From an uncultured Dehalococcoidia bacterium (GTDB taxonomy: Bacteria > Chloroflexota > Dehalococcoidia > Tepidiformales > Tepidiformaceae): a stretch of 64,000 nt of DNA. The translations under genes and the position numbers were made by a program. Numbering within the stretch: the first letter of the stretch is position 1; each line of letters begins with the position of its first letter. Under the pieces are notes generated by a model that was not told the DNA's origin, did not search any database, and saw nothing but the letters and a program-made list of their open reading frames with translations. Location of the stretch: the NCBI GenBank assembly GCA_938015525.1, contig CALLPC010000007.1, positions 1 to 64,000 of the forward strand. Reading direction: 5' to 3'. Positions 54,439-61,276 of the stretch are shown here, piece by piece.

Positions 54439-55246
54439 GCCCGGGACGCTCGCCTCGGAGCCCCCGGAGTGCGAGCTCGACGCCACCGAGCCTGCGGCCC
54501 CCTTTCGTCCGGGCTTCGCCCCGGTTCGCCATCATCACGAGATAGTCCGATAGGCCGGCATCGAGGAAAGCGCTGTAGCCCATGAGGTCCTGAGCCCGGT
54601 TCGCAGCGGCCTTCGAGAGGCGCACGACCACCGGGTTGTTCTCGGCGACCCGGAGGGCGTAGCCCACGGTTTCGCGTTCGAGGTCTTCCGATTCGAAGAC
54701 GCGATTGACGAACCCGAGCTCGCATGCCTCCTCGGCCGTCAGGAAGCGGCTCTCGAACATGAGCTCCTTGGCTTTGCGGATGCCGACGTCAAAAGGAAGG
54801 GAGAAGTACTCGAGCATCGCGGGCAGAAAGAGCGCGTCCCGGGCAGCGAAGACGATGTCGACGCAGGCCGCCATCATCCACCCGGCGAAGATACAGAACC
54901 CCTCCACCATGGCGATGGTCGGCTTAGGGGCGTTTCGCCATTTCACGAGGATGTCGAGGTTGTAGTGGCGGAAGTTCTCGTAAAACTCGATGCCAGCTTC
55001 GCCAATCCCCCGGGCTTCCCGGTCGGCGAGCTGTTCCGGCGTCCCCAGGTCGTGGCCGCTGGAGAAGTTGCCCCCGGCGCCGCGGGTAATGATGACGCGA
55101 ACGGCCGGGTCCGCGACAGCGAGGTCCATCGCGCGGTCGTATTCATCGAGGAGCCGCCACGACTGGGCGTTCCGATACTGCGGCCGATTGAAGGTAATCC
55201 AGGCGAGCGGGCCGTCGACCCGGTACTCGATGTCGCGGAACTCCAC
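54389..55246 (-). CDS. Enoyl-CoA hydratase/isomerase (crotonase) family protein
   Basis: A 285-residue crotonase-fold enzyme. Oxyanion-hole segments: AWITFNRPQYRNAQ, the GGNFSSGHDLG glycine-rich turn, and KPTIAMVEGFCIFAGWMMAA. The usual catalytic Glu pair is not clearly matched (FSSGHDLGT; EFFSLPFDVGIRKAKE-like), so the reaction could be other than hydration. Lys-rich RAQDLM region and a C-terminal RGLRGERP tail. ATG 55246 with GAGGAGA upstream. Likely in fatty-acid or aromatic acyl-CoA metabolism with the ligase at 27242 and the carboxylase at 40825, but not adjacent to them. Confidence 0.88.
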   Translation of the reverse strand: MEFRDIEYRVDGPLAWITFNRPQYRNAQSWRLLDEYDRAMDLAVADPAVRVIITRGAGGNFSSGHDLGTPEQLADREARGIGEAGIEFYENFRHYNLDILVKWRNAPKPTIAMVEGFCIFAGWMMAACVDIVFAARDALFLPAMLEYFSLPFDVGIRKAKELMFESRFLTAEEACELGFVNRVFESEDLERETVGYALRVAENNPVVVRLSKAAANRAQDLMGYSAFLDAGLSDYLVMMANRGEARTKGGRRLGGVELALRGLRGERPGLTPRPVLGESAPPAGR

Positions 55247-55365
55247 GAGAGTCTCCTCGGAGCGGTGGGCCGGAGTGTACCCGGGACGGGGACGCCTTGC
55301 GAATTCACCGGGCGGTGAGCAGCCCGTACCATGAGCGGAAATGTTTGTCGCACCGGGAGCGCCCT

Positions 55366-56403
55366 ATGGAGGCCTACAACATCACCGTCGTCGGCGCGAG
55401 CGGCATCGTCGGCCGGGAGTTTCTTAAAATCCTCGACGAGCGGCAGGTGCCCGTCGGCAGGCTCCGGCTGCTGGCAACCGCCCGCTCGGCCGGCAAGACG
55501 CTCGTATTCCGCGGCGCGGAGATCGTGATCGAGGAGACGGCGCCCGAGAGCTTCACGCCGGACGACCACATCGTTTTCCTCTCGGCCTCTGGCTCGGCGT
55601 CGAAGCAGTATGCACCGATTGCCGCCGCCAACGGCAGCTTCGTCATCGATGATTCGAGCGCGTTTCGGATGGACCCGGAGGTGCCGCTGGTCATCCCGGA
55701 GGTAAACCCGGAGGACCTGGAGTGGCACCGGGGCATCGTGAGCCAGCCAAACTGCACCACGACGCCGATGGTGCTCGCGCTTGCGCCGATTCACCGCGTG
55801 AACCCCTTGCGGCGCGTCATCGTCAGCACGTACCAGGCCGTTGCCGGCGCTGGCGCGGCAGCTGTGGAAGGGCTTCGGAAAGAGACCGCAGCGGCCCTCG
55901 CCGGGCGCCGCGAGCCAAGCGGCACCCAGAAAAGAGAAATCGCCTTCAATGCAGTGCCCCAGATCGACCAGTTCGCCGACGACGGCTACACGAAAGAAGA
56001 GCTCAAGATGGCGAACGAAACGCGCAAAATCCTCCACGCTCCCGAAGTCGGTGTGAGCGCCACGTGCGTGCGCATCCCGACCTTCTTCGGCCACGCGATG
56101 AGCGTCTGGGCAGAGTTCGAGCGGCCAGTCTCGGTCGAGGAGGCGCGGGCGCTGATGACGGCCGCTCCCGGGGTGGAGCTCATGGATGACCCGGCGGCCG
56201 AGCAGTACCCGACGCCAATGGATGTCGCAGGGACCGACCGCGTGCTCGTCGGCAGGCTGCGGCCGGACCATTCGCGGCCGGGGGCCATCGCCTTCTGGAC
56301 GGTGACGGACAGCATCCGGAAGGGGGCAGCGACCAACGTGGTCCAGGTCATCGAGGAAGCGGCCCGCCGGGGGCTGATACGACCGCGCGCCCGGGTCCGG
56401 TAA
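55366..56403 (+). CDS. asd: Aspartate-semialdehyde dehydrogenase
   Basis: Forms aspartate semialdehyde for lysine, threonine, methionine and diaminopimelate. The 345-residue protein has NADP-binding ITVVGASGIVGREFLKILDE, the catalytic Cys in GIVSQPNCTTTPMVLAL, VSTYQAVAGAGAAAVEGL, the active-site Arg/His region CVRIPTFFGHAMSVWAEFE, and the C-terminal substrate-binding DRVLVGRLRPDHSRPGAIAFW. ATG 55366 is preferred. Likely monocistronic. Confidence 0.94.
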   Translation: MEAYNITVVGASGIVGREFLKILDERQVPVGRLRLLATARSAGKTLVFRGAEIVIEETAPESFTPDDHIVFLSASGSASKQYAPIAAANGSFVIDDSSAFRMDPEVPLVIPEVNPEDLEWHRGIVSQPNCTTTPMVLALAPIHRVNPLRRVIVSTYQAVAGAGAAAVEGLRKETAAALAGRREPSGTQKREIAFNAVPQIDQFADDGYTKEELKMANETRKILHAPEVGVSATCVRIPTFFGHAMSVWAEFERPVSVEEARALMTAAPGVELMDDPAAEQYPTPMDVAGTDRVLVGRLRPDHSRPGAIAFWTVTDSIRKGAATNVVQVIEEAARRGLIRPRARVR

Positions 56404-56473
56404 CGCCACCCAAACGCTCTCCTATAGGCCGGAGCTCTGCCATAATGCGGACCAATACCTTTGGAGTTCGCAC

Positions 56474-57451
56474 ATGGCATTCACGGTCAACCCCGACAAG
56501 TTCCGCTACCCGCCTGAGTTCGGTGCAGGCGTCAAGGGCAAGCGAGTTCTCATCTCGGGCGCAGGCAAGGACGGCGGCCTCGGCCAGTCGTTTGCACTTG
56601 CCGCCGGCCTCAATGGCGCAGAGAGCGTCGCCGTCCATTTTCACTCGTCGTATGACGATGGTCTCGACCTCGTCGATTACCTGCGCAGCCAGGGGGTGAA
56701 TGCCTTCCCGCTCCAGGCCGACGTGACGAACATGGGTGACCTCTGGGCGAGCCGCAGTTATGTCATAGAGAAGATGGGCGGCATCCCCAATCTCGTCATC
56801 TGCAACTCGGGCCTGACCGAAAAGGGCTACTCCTTCGGCCGCGCGCTGCGCGAAATCGAGGGCGAATCCATGGCGATGCGGCGCGCCCGCGTGCGGCAGG
56901 CGTTCATCAACAACCTGAACGAGACGCGGCTCGTGCTCGACACGAAGATCGATGGGTTCATCGCGATGACCCACCTCTGGTCGGGCGAGGCGGTCTACGC
57001 GAACGAGCCGATCCAGTTTGTCTACATCTCATCCCGTCAGGCGATCGACCCTGGCGTCAGCGTCCCGGGCTACGCCATCGCCAACTGGGCCGTGCTGCAG
57101 CTCCCGAAGGTGCTGCAAGTCAACCTCGGGCGGAGCGCCGACCTCGTGTCGGCGTACTCGGTCCTCTATCCGTTCGTTCGGACCGGGATGACGAACGAGT
57201 ATGCCGAGAATCCCAAGGTCTTCGGCCGGTGGCAACCGCGCATGCTGGAGACCCACGAAGCCGCCGAGGGGTTCATGCAGCTCCTCGCGCAGCCGAAAGA
57301 GGTCACCAACCAGGGGATGTTCGAGGCCATCGTCGAACCCCTCCCCGAGCGGGGCGACCGGGCAGTGAGGTTCACGTGGAAGCAGGTGAAGTTCACCATC
57401 GAGGAAGAGCTCACCCCGTTCAGCGCCCGGCACCCGCTCGAATTCGCGTAG
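56474..57451 (+). CDS. Atypical SDR-fold protein (enoyl-ACP-reductase-like or divergent SDR)
   Basis: A 325-residue Rossmann SDR-like protein. The nucleotide motif is KRVLISGAGKDGGLGQSFAL, more like FabI/SDR variants than TGxxxGIG. VHFHSSYDDGLDL and QADVTNMGDLWA follow, and NSGL replaces NAG. The catalytic-like region is FVYISSRQAIDPGVSVPGYA followed by I-A-N-W: the expected YxxxK is Y200-A-I-A-N204, with Asn for Lys. About 60 residues longer than classical SDRs, with a C-terminal extension ending RHPLEFA. A CATAAT hexamer and a 25-nt leader with TTTGGAG precede ATG 56474. Function uncertain. Confidence 0.78.
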   Translation: MAFTVNPDKFRYPPEFGAGVKGKRVLISGAGKDGGLGQSFALAAGLNGAESVAVHFHSSYDDGLDLVDYLRSQGVNAFPLQADVTNMGDLWASRSYVIEKMGGIPNLVICNSGLTEKGYSFGRALREIEGESMAMRRARVRQAFINNLNETRLVLDTKIDGFIAMTHLWSGEAVYANEPIQFVYISSRQAIDPGVSVPGYAIANWAVLQLPKVLQVNLGRSADLVSAYSVLYPFVRTGMTNEYAENPKVFGRWQPRMLETHEAAEGFMQLLAQPKEVTNQGMFEAIVEPLPERGDRAVRFTWKQVKFTIEEELTPFSARHPLEFA

Positions 57452-57942
57452 TCGACGATAACTGCTACGGGAGCCCAGCGACATTCTGTCGACTTCGAAC
57501 CCGGCCGGGCGGCCTCTCTTCGGCTAGTGTCAACGCTTCGTGAAAGCGACGGCGACGTGTCATAAATTGCTTGGCCGGCGACAGGGTGTCTCGCTACATT
57601 GCCGCCCGTTGGAGGCGGGGTAGTCGGGTGCGCAGGCCGGCGCAGCGGACACGCCCCGCTTGCGCCGGTCCCGGGTCGGTGTCACGGCGCCGTCCCGGGG
57701 CACCGCCGGGCCGGCTGGCGCAGGAGTATTCCGGGCGCAGCAAAGGCCGGCAGGCCGGGGCACCGCCCGTTCCGCAGGTGGGCCCAGCGCCCGATAGTCG
57801 CGCTCCAACCTTCGCAAGGGGCCACTCTCGCCTCCAGGGGGCGCGGGGTGGCCCCTTCGCCTGTCGTCCTTCTCTTTGCTCATAGGCAGAGAGGGGCAGG
57901 GCGCGCTAGCATCCGGGGCATACTGTCGCAGGGGGTGCGCAC
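57452..57942 (+). other. 490-bp non-coding GC-rich gap
   Basis: No credible protein gene is seen; frames here are Arg/Pro-rich shadow sequence. The central part (57608-57857) is unusually rich in inverted repeats (see the structured RNA candidate). A possible -35/-10 pair, TTGGCC (57571-57576) and TACATT (57595-57600) with an 18-nt spacer, stands just before that region. The last 85 nt hold the leader of the biotinyl carrier gene, with a TAGCAT hexamer at 57907-57912. Confidence 0.6.
57608..57857 (+). ncRNA. Candidate structured non-coding RNA, no family recognised
   Basis: Nested complementarity is visible. An outer pairing joins GTTGGAG (57608-57614) to CTCCAAC (57803-57809). Inside it TCGG (57624-57627) and GCGC (57630-57633) pair with CCGA (57791-57794) and GCGC (57787-57790). 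Between these are local hairpins: 57637-57648 with 57656-57668 (12 bp, one bulge); CCCGGG repeats near 57670-57675 and 57694-57699; and a nested GCCGGC/GCGC/GGA-GTAT-TCC hairpin near 57711-57752. A 10-bp perfect stem, AAGGGGCCAC (57816-57825) with GTGGCCCCTT (57848-57857), closes the 3' side like a terminator. High GC alone can produce pairs, so this needs covariance support. Strand is inferred from the promoter-like pair. Confidence 0.45.
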
Positions 57943-58158
57943 GTGGGCTCCGAGCTACCTTCCCCAATGACCGGCACCGTCAAGGAGGTCCTCACTCGCC
58001 CCGGTGAGCGAATTGCGCCCGGCCAGGAGGTCTTGATCGTCGAGGCGATGAAGATGGAGCTGCCGGTCGAGGCCGAATCGGGCGGTACGGTCGCCGAGGT
58101 GCTCGTCCAGCCAGGGGACCGGGTGGAGCAGGGCCAGGCACTTTTGCGGCTGGCCTGA
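57943..58158 (+). CDS. Stand-alone biotinyl (BCCP-like) carrier domain
   Basis: A 71-residue single biotinyl/lipoyl domain: SPMTGTVKEVLTRPGERIAP, biotin Lys in VEAMKMELPVEA, and GGTVAEVLVQPGDRVEQGQA. EAMKME is the biotin-specific motif. It would be the carrier subunit of a biotin-dependent carboxylase or decarboxylase whose BC and CT parts are elsewhere; the carboxylase at 40825 carries its own. GTG 57943 with AGGGGGTG about 5 nt upstream. A short membrane protein and Usp/TrkA genes follow. Confidence 0.88.
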   Translation: MGSELPSPMTGTVKEVLTRPGERIAPGQEVLIVEAMKMELPVEAESGGTVAEVLVQPGDRVEQGQALLRLA

Positions 58159-58192
58159 GCGGCCGTTTGCGCGTCGGCATGGCCGGCGTAGC

Positions 58193-58390
58193 ATGAGCGG
58201 TGGACTCGTCGCCCGCCTCGCCATGCGCACTGCCAACCTCGTGTTCTCCGTCATTTCGATCGTCCTCGGCGTCGTCCTGATCCTCTTCCTTCTCACCCAG
58301 GCGGTAGAGTGGAACATCGGGATGGCGATAGGCGTCGTCCTCATCCTGAACGGCGCCGTACGCCTCTGGTTCGCACAGGACGACCGCTGA
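58193..58390 (+). CDS. Small two-helix membrane protein, unknown function
   Basis: A 65-residue protein with two membrane helices: LVFSVISIVLGVVLILFLLT and IGMAIGVVLILNGAVRLWFA. The N-terminal SGGLVARLAMR is short and basic. Likely an accessory or structural membrane peptide; no family recognised. ATG 58193 overlaps a TAGCAT hexamer, so ATG 58226 (internal Met) might be the real start. It lies between the biotinyl carrier and Usp genes. Confidence 0.55.
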   Translation: MSGGLVARLAMRTANLVFSVISIVLGVVLILFLLTQAVEWNIGMAIGVVLILNGAVRLWFAQDDR

Positions 58391-58425
58391 GCAGCGCGGG
58401 GCGCGAAAGGGGGAGCAGCAGCCTG

Positions 58426-58893
58426 ATGGAAGCGTGGCAGACGTTCCTCGTCCCGGTCTCCGGAGACCGCGCGAGCATGGAGGCTATCGCCGTGGCGGCA
58501 GCGGCCGCGAGGGTCCGTCGCGGACGGCTGAACCTTTTGCACATCATCCAGGTCAGCCGGTCCATGCCGCTGAACGTCGAGCTCGAACAGGAGTCCCGGC
58601 GGGCGCAGCAAATCATCGAGAAGGCCGAGGCCATCGCCGCCGAGCTTGGCTGCCAGGGCGTACGCTCCCTCGTCGTGCAGGCGCGCGAGGCGGGGCCCGC
58701 CATCATCGAGGAAGCGCGAGCGCAGAAGGTTGACGTCATCGTTCTCGGCCTGCCGCCGTTCGAAGGAGAGGACCGCCCGTTCACGCTCGGGCAAACGGCG
58801 GAGTACCTGCTCCGCCACGCTCCCTGCGAGGTCTGGCTCATCCGCCGGCCGATGCGCGATGCTAACCGCGGAGGAGGTCACGAGACGCGATGA
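58426..58893 (+). CDS. Universal stress protein family
   Basis: A 155-residue UspA-fold protein: TFLVPVSGDRASMEAIAVAA, a middle helix, then IIEEARAQKVDVIVLGLPPF and HAPCEVWLIRR. The ATP-binding G-2x-G-9x-G(S/T) motif of ATP-type Usp is not clear (GLPPFEGEDRP), so it may not bind ATP. First of three overlapping or adjacent genes Usp-RCK-RCK. ATG 58426, with AAAGGGGGAG about 10 nt upstream. Its 3' end overlaps the next gene by 4 bp. Confidence 0.85.
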   Translation: MEAWQTFLVPVSGDRASMEAIAVAAAAARVRRGRLNLLHIIQVSRSMPLNVELEQESRRAQQIIEKAEAIAAELGCQGVRSLVVQAREAGPAIIEEARAQKVDVIVLGLPPFEGEDRPFTLGQTAEYLLRHAPCEVWLIRRPMRDANRGGGHETR

Positions 58894-59303
58894 ACGTCGT
58901 CATCATGGGCTGCGGGCGCCTCGGCTCGCGCATCGCGACCATGCTCGAGCGCCAGGGCCACGCCGTCACGGTCATCGATATCACCGAGAGCGCGTTTCGG
59001 CGGCTCCCGGAGGGCTTCGGCGGCCGCCGGGTCGTCGGCAACGGTATGGACCTCGCGACGCTCGAGCGAGCAGGCATCCGCGAGGCGGATGCCTTTTTTG
59101 CCGTAACCCAGGGCGACAACCGGAACTACTTCGCGAGCCAGGTGGCCCGTGAGATTTTCGGCGTCCGCCGGGTCCTCTGCCGCGTGTACGACCCGGTCCG
59201 GGAGAGCATCTTCCGGGACCTCGGCATCGAAACGTTCAGCCCAACCAGCTACGGGGCGCAGGTCATGGTCGATATGCTCCTCAACGAGCCAGTGCGGAGG
59301 TAG
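58890..59303 (+). CDS. Single RCK_N (TrkA-N) domain protein
   Basis: A 137-residue stand-alone Rossmann RCK domain: NVVIMGCGRLGSRIATMLER, VTVIDITESAFRRLPEGF, FFAVTQGDNRNYFASQVARE. No RCK_C domain. Similar domains bind NAD(H), ATP or ADP. It overlaps the Usp stop (ATGA) and is followed after 3 nt by a full RCK protein, so the two may form a heteromeric ring. Confidence 0.88.
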   Translation: MNVVIMGCGRLGSRIATMLERQGHAVTVIDITESAFRRLPEGFGGRRVVGNGMDLATLERAGIREADAFFAVTQGDNRNYFASQVAREIFGVRRVLCRVYDPVRESIFRDLGIETFSPTSYGAQVMVDMLLNEPVRR

Positions 59304-59306
59304 CCC

Positions 59307-59981
59307 GTGTACATCATCGTTGGCGGCGGCGGGAAAGTCGGCTTCCACCTCGCTCTCGAACTGATCCAGCAAGACCACGAAGTACTCGTCATCGAGCAGG
59401 ACCCGAACCGGGTCGCGAACATCCGGGAGGAACTGGCGGGCAACGTGCTGTTCGGCGATGCCTGCGAGGCAACCACGCTCGACGCTGCCGGCGTGAGCCG
59501 GGCCGATTTGGTCGCCGCCGTCACGGGCGACGACGAAGACAACCTCGTCATCTGCGATATCGCACGCTACCGAGGTGTGAAGCGGACGATTGCGCGCATC
59601 AATAATCCCCGGAATGAATTGATCTTCCGGAAGCGCGGCATCGAAACGACCATCTCGGCGACCCAGGCCGTGCTTGCGCAGATCGAGCAAGAGCTCCCGA
59701 CTCAGGCGATGATCCCGCTGCTCCAGCTCCACTCGGGGCTCGAACTCATCGAGGTCAAGCTCCCCGAGACTTCACCCGTCGTCGGCCGGTCGGTCCGGGA
59801 GATTTTGCTGCCGGCGGAGTCACTCATCTCGCTCATCGTCGACCCGGGCGGCGTGCCGAGAATGCCGAGCGGCGACACCCGGCTCCACGCCGGCGACGCT
59901 CTCGTCGTGGTCGCCCCGAAGGAGAGCCTCGACATGCTGCGGGAGCAGCTCGTCGGGTCGACCCATGGGCTGGATACCTGA
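59307..59981 (+). CDS. TrkA-like RCK_N-RCK_C protein
   Basis: A 224-residue protein. RCK_N is YIIVGGGGKVGFHLALELIQ, VLVIEQDPNRVANI, LVAAVTGDDEDNLVICDIAR; RCK_C is at about 140-220 (PVVGRSVREILLPAESLISL and DALVVVAPKESLDML). No membrane channel gene is next to it, unlike the KtrA-like gene at 30375. GTG 59307; pheA starts 14 nt after its stop (59995) in the same direction, so it could be part of the operon. Confidence 0.9.
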   Translation: MYIIVGGGGKVGFHLALELIQQDHEVLVIEQDPNRVANIREELAGNVLFGDACEATTLDAAGVSRADLVAAVTGDDEDNLVICDIARYRGVKRTIARINNPRNELIFRKRGIETTISATQAVLAQIEQELPTQAMIPLLQLHSGLELIEVKLPETSPVVGRSVREILLPAESLISLIVDPGGVPRMPSGDTRLHAGDALVVVAPKESLDMLREQLVGSTHGLDT

Positions 59982-59994
59982 TGCAGGGGCCGGC

Positions 59995-60816
59995 ATGACG
60001 CGGATCGCCTACCTGGGACCGCCTGGCACGTTTGGCGAGCTCGCCGCTCTGCAGTTCGACGCCGGGGCCGAGCTGATGCCGTTCCCCTCCCACGCCGCCG
60101 TGGCAGCAGCCGTGGAGTCAGGCATGGCCGACCTCGGCATCGTCGCGATCGAGAACCTCATCAGCGGTTCCGTACAGGAAACGCTCGACATCCTCATTCA
60201 CGAGACGGACCTGACTATCCAGTCCGAACTCATCGTGCCGGTGCGGCACAACCTGGTCGCAAAGCCCGGCACCCGCCCGGCTGAGGTCCGCGTGATTTTT
60301 TCGCACCCGCAAGCCTTGGGCCAGTGCCGGAAGTTCCTGGAGCGGTGCTTCCCCCGAGCCCAGGCAGAAGCCGCTCTGTCGACGACGGAGGCCGTCGAAC
60401 TGGCGCTGAAGCGGGACGGCGACGCCGCGGCCATCGCGACTGAGCGCGCCGCAGAACTGCTGGGCGCCGAGGTCCTCGCTCGGGACATCCAGGATTCGGA
60501 GAACAACGTAACCCGGTTCCTGGTGCTCGGCCGCGGGACGCCGAAGCCGACGGGCCGCGACCGGACCTCGATCGCATTCACCTTCGCCGAGGACCGGCCC
60601 GGGGCGCTCGCCAGCGTCCTGAACGCCTTCGCCGATGCAGGTATCAACTGCAACAAGATCGAGAGCCGGCCCACGAAGGCTACGCTCGGCGACTATGTCT
60701 TTCTCATCGACTTCGAAGGGCACCAGGAGGACCCCAGAGTCCGGGTTGTGCTCGACCGAATCCGTCCGCTTTGTGCAGAGCTGAAGGTCTTCGGCAGCTA
60801 TCCCCGGGCGCTTTGA
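59995..60816 (+). CDS. pheA: Prephenate dehydratase
   Basis: Converts prephenate to phenylpyruvate for phenylalanine. The 273-residue protein has an N-terminal PDT domain, RIAYLGPPGTFGELAALQFD, and IVAIENLISGSVQETLDILI. Its catalytic region NNVTRFLVLGR holds the conserved Thr-Arg-Phe. A C-terminal ACT domain (SIAFTFAEDRPGALASVLNA, then NCNKIESRPTKATLGDYVFL) gives feedback inhibition by Phe. The usual GTFSExA is GTFGELAA. ATG 59995. The chorismate mutase part is absent (monofunctional). Confidence 0.94.
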   Translation: MTRIAYLGPPGTFGELAALQFDAGAELMPFPSHAAVAAAVESGMADLGIVAIENLISGSVQETLDILIHETDLTIQSELIVPVRHNLVAKPGTRPAEVRVIFSHPQALGQCRKFLERCFPRAQAEAALSTTEAVELALKRDGDAAAIATERAAELLGAEVLARDIQDSENNVTRFLVLGRGTPKPTGRDRTSIAFTFAEDRPGALASVLNAFADAGINCNKIESRPTKATLGDYVFLIDFEGHQEDPRVRVVLDRIRPLCAELKVFGSYPRAL

Positions 60817-60826
60817 GCGCGGCACT

Positions 60827-61276
60827 TCAGGGTACGTACGTCTCGCAGCCGGAAACCACCGCAAACGTTGCGAGCCCGCGGTAGCAGGTATCCGTACCGG
60901 CGCCGCCCTGCAGGTTGACGAGAGGCACCGGGCCGCCGATGAGGACGTCATTGCCCCCCTGGCCGCGCAGCGTCGTGCTTCCCGCCCCGCCGACGATGCA
61001 ATCGTTCCCACCACCGCCGGAAAGGGTCGCGGGTGAACCGGCCGTCCCGAGCACGAGGTCATTGCCAGTGCCGCCGGTCCCCGAGTACACCACCGCAGTG
61101 AGCGCAAGGTGGGCACACTGCGGCGGTGCCAGCTGCATGATGGTCAGTGGGACGTCAGTGACGCCGATGCGGGTCGCGGGCACCGTGTTGGTAGCCGCTG
61201 ACGCCGAAAGGGCGGCAAGGAGCGCCGTCCCGGCAAGTGCCGCGGTCCCGATGCGGACGAGGCGCGACGGCCTCAC
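60827..61276 (-). CDS. Secreted RTX-repeat protein of the SipW/DUF5305 locus
   Basis: A 149-residue exported protein. A basic n-region (VRPSRLVR) and hydrophobic GTAALAGTALLAALSASA form a signal peptide, then ATNTVPATRIG, the motif shared with the two small secreted proteins upstream in the operon. The C-terminal half has hemolysin-type Gly-Asp repeats: TGGTGNDLVLGTAG, GGGGNDCIVGGAG, GQGGNDVLIGG, GGAGTDTCYRG, which bind Ca2+ in RTX proteins. Four Cys residues may form disulfides. GTG 61276 overlaps the stop of the upstream gene (GTGA). Unlike toxin RTX proteins it is small and has a classical signal. Confidence 0.75.
   Translation of the reverse strand: MRPSRLVRIGTAALAGTALLAALSASAATNTVPATRIGVTDVPLTIMQLAPPQCAHLALTAVVYSGTGGTGNDLVLGTAGSPATLSGGGGNDCIVGGAGSTTLRGQGGNDVLIGGPVPLVNLQGGAGTDTCYRGLATFAVVSGCETYVP

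Noticed and set aside
57608-57857. RNase P RNA, tmRNA, SRP RNA or 6S RNA
   Set aside because: I did not find the RNase P GAAAGUCC/ACAGAA cores, the tmRNA tRNA-like ends, the SRP GGAA apical motif, or the simple long hairpin with central bubble of 6S RNA.
57571-57885. Possible 104-residue Arg-rich protein in the 57452-57942 gap
   Set aside because: Arg/Pro/Gly-rich translation on both strands is typical of high-GC shadow frames; no Shine-Dalgarno and the region is better explained by inverted repeats.
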